NCBI GenBank assembly: GCA_021775425.1
Contig: JAJFHX010000043.1
Coordinates: forward strand, 1 to 64,000
Length of the DNA stretch: 64,000 nt
Reading direction: 5' to 3'
Origin: Hyphomicrobiales bacterium
GTDB lineage: Bacteria > Pseudomonadota > Alphaproteobacteria > Rhizobiales > HXMU1428-3
Shown here one piece after another: positions 63,077 through 64,000 of the stretch; position 1 is the first letter of the stretch; every line of letters starts with the position of its first letter. Both the position numbers and the translations under genes were made by a program. The notes under the pieces are model-generated. The model was not told where the DNA came from and ran no database searches. It saw nothing but the letters and a program-made list of their open reading frames with translations.

Positions 63077-64000
63077 ATGAAACGGCTGAATGAAGGTTTT
63101 TATTCCTTATTTGTAAAACTTATGCTGGCTTTGTTTTTTGTTGGCTTTTTCAGTTTCCTTACAGCTGGCTCGCAGTTTGCCGATAACGCTGTGGCCGGGT
63201 CTAAGCCTGATGTGGTCTCATTAAAGCCGCACAAGATTACGATTTCTTCACGACCTGTCAGTTTTAAGCGCGGTAATTATAAACAAACCGTTTTTGGCTC
63301 TTTAATCTACCGGAACGGGTTTCAAATCTCATCCCCTTCTTCTTACTGGGGTGGACTTTCCGGTATAGCGATTTCTAAATCTGGCAAGAAGGCGGCGCTC
63401 GTTTCTGATGCCGGGTTCTGGTCTATGGTCGAGCTTGACTACAAAGATGGTAAATTATTACCGCCCGACACCAGTTTTATTGGCCCATTGCTGACAAAAA
63501 AGGGCAAACCGCTGAAACGAGGCAAGGACAGGGACGCGGAAGCAATTACTCTTTTAAAGGATGATAAGTTTTATGGTGATGCGCTTATCTCATTTGAAGA
63601 TAACCACAGGATTGGCCGCTTCAGGATCAGTAAGGAAGGCATCAGCCAACCGCACAAATATTTAAAACTGCCAGCTATCACCAGACGTTTGCGCGGTAAT
63701 GCGGGGCTTGAAGCGATGGCTTACCTCAGGGGCGGGAAACATAAAGGCACGCTGGTTGCCATCGCCCAGTCAAAACAGGACCGGCACAAGAACTATATTG
63801 GCTGGCTTGTCAGAGGCAAGAAAATCACGAAAATCCGGTTTACGCCACCGCCACTTGATACCTACCGGATTACTGATGCGGTTGGTTTATCAAATGGTGA
63901 TCTGTTATTGCTTGAGCGGCGCTATAAGTTTCTGACTGTGAATATTCAGGTGCGTTATGTGCGCCAGTCTGAGCTATTCACTGGCAAACCAATTAAGGGC
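63077..64000 (+). CDS. Esterase-like activity of phytase family protein, truncated by the window edge
   Basis: An open frame starts at the ATG at 63077 with GGAG nine bases upstream and runs to the window end without a stop (308 codons seen). A signal peptide (about 1-40) precedes a beta-propeller-like region of the esterase-like phytase family (PF13449): G-G-L-S-G-I-A-I, V-S-D-A-G-F-W, R-D-A-E-A-I-T-L-L, F-E-D-N-H-R-I-G-R-F and G-L-E-A-M-A. The family is secreted; true substrates are mostly unknown. A position after cobS-cobT is common in Hyphomicrobiales. Confidence 0.9.
   Translation, partial: MKRLNEGFYSLFVKLMLALFFVGFFSFLTAGSQFADNAVAGSKPDVVSLKPHKITISSRPVSFKRGNYKQTVFGSLIYRNGFQISSPSSYWGGLSGIAISKSGKKAALVSDAGFWSMVELDYKDGKLLPPDTSFIGPLLTKKGKPLKRGKDRDAEAITLLKDDKFYGDALISFEDNHRIGRFRISKEGISQPHKYLKLPAITRRLRGNAGLEAMAYLRGGKHKGTLVAIAQSKQDRHKNYIGWLVRGKKITKIRFTPPPLDTYRITDAVGLSNGDLLLLERRYKFLTVNIQVRYVRQSELFTGKPIKG

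Overview
The window reads as one stretch of an alphaproteobacterial chromosome, most likely order Hyphomicrobiales (Rhizobiales) or a close relative, with moderate GC. The assignment rests on gene neighbourhoods typical of that order: dnaK-dnaJ-(FMN reductase)-pyrF; mtgA next to rpmF; ispH-thrB-rnhA; bolA / J-domain protein / cobS / cobT / esterase-like phytase; divergent flgI and fliX; and an ATP synthase cluster atpI-atpB-atpE-atpF'-atpF with duplicated b subunits. No tRNA, rRNA, integrase, transposase or phage structural gene was recognised.

Layout. 1-4.9 kb: a structured region without a clear gene, a small orphan gene, a membrane EAL phosphodiesterase and an OlsB-type N-acyltransferase. 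5-11.6 kb: a soluble double-PAS chemoreceptor, the dnaK/dnaJ chaperone genes with a candidate heat-shock promoter, an FMN reductase and pyrF. 11.7-23 kb, entirely on the minus strand: a coiled-coil membrane protein, a 1236-residue protein with a divergent Hsp70/actin ATPase core, a 649-residue partner, a retropepsin-RimK fusion and an unusual macro-domain protein. The three large proteins are the best candidate here for an undescribed system. 23-31.5 kb: zinc regulation and uptake (zur-znuC-znuB), isoprenoid genes (ispG, ispA), an EF-hand protein, mtgA, rpmF and two tandem paralogous membrane proteins. 32-36 kb: a GGDEF-EAL protein, an Mpo1-like protein and asd. 36-42 kb: a flagellin with an expanded repeat region, flgN, a FlgJ-type rod-binding protein, flgI, fliX and dksA. 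42.5-51 kb: rnhA, thrB, ispH, a lipoprotein, then a glycine riboswitch followed by gcvT-gcvH-gcvPA-gcvPB with a split P-protein. 51-55 kb: a small accessory region (AlbA_2/Schlafen-type protein, poly-Asp secreted peptide, MarR regulator with a carboxymuconolactone-decarboxylase-like protein, small secreted peptide). 55-64 kb: ATP synthase Fo genes, bolA, a J-domain protein, the cobaltochelatase genes cobS and cobT, and a truncated esterase-like phytase gene.

Two families of small dispersed palindromic repeats run through the intergenic gaps. One is a hairpin with a TTC-type bulge and a loop around CCCACC. Its outer stem changes from copy to copy, but the changes are compensated on the other arm (GCGCC/GGCGC, GGCCC/GGGCC, GTGC/GCAC, GCGTC/GACGC, GCCCC/GGGGC), so base pairing appears to be under selection. 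It forms a five-copy 41-bp tandem array near 22.2-22.4 kb. The second is a longer GC-rich element, often beginning with CTCTCACGGC and ending in a short compensated hairpin; two copies in opposite orientation bracket the AlbA_2 gene.

Functionally, most of the window is housekeeping: protein folding, zinc homeostasis, isoprenoid precursors, peptidoglycan, threonine and lysine pathways, one-carbon metabolism, motility with c-di-GMP control, ATP synthesis and cobalamin. Products were recognised by reading motifs in the translated sequence; no database search was run.
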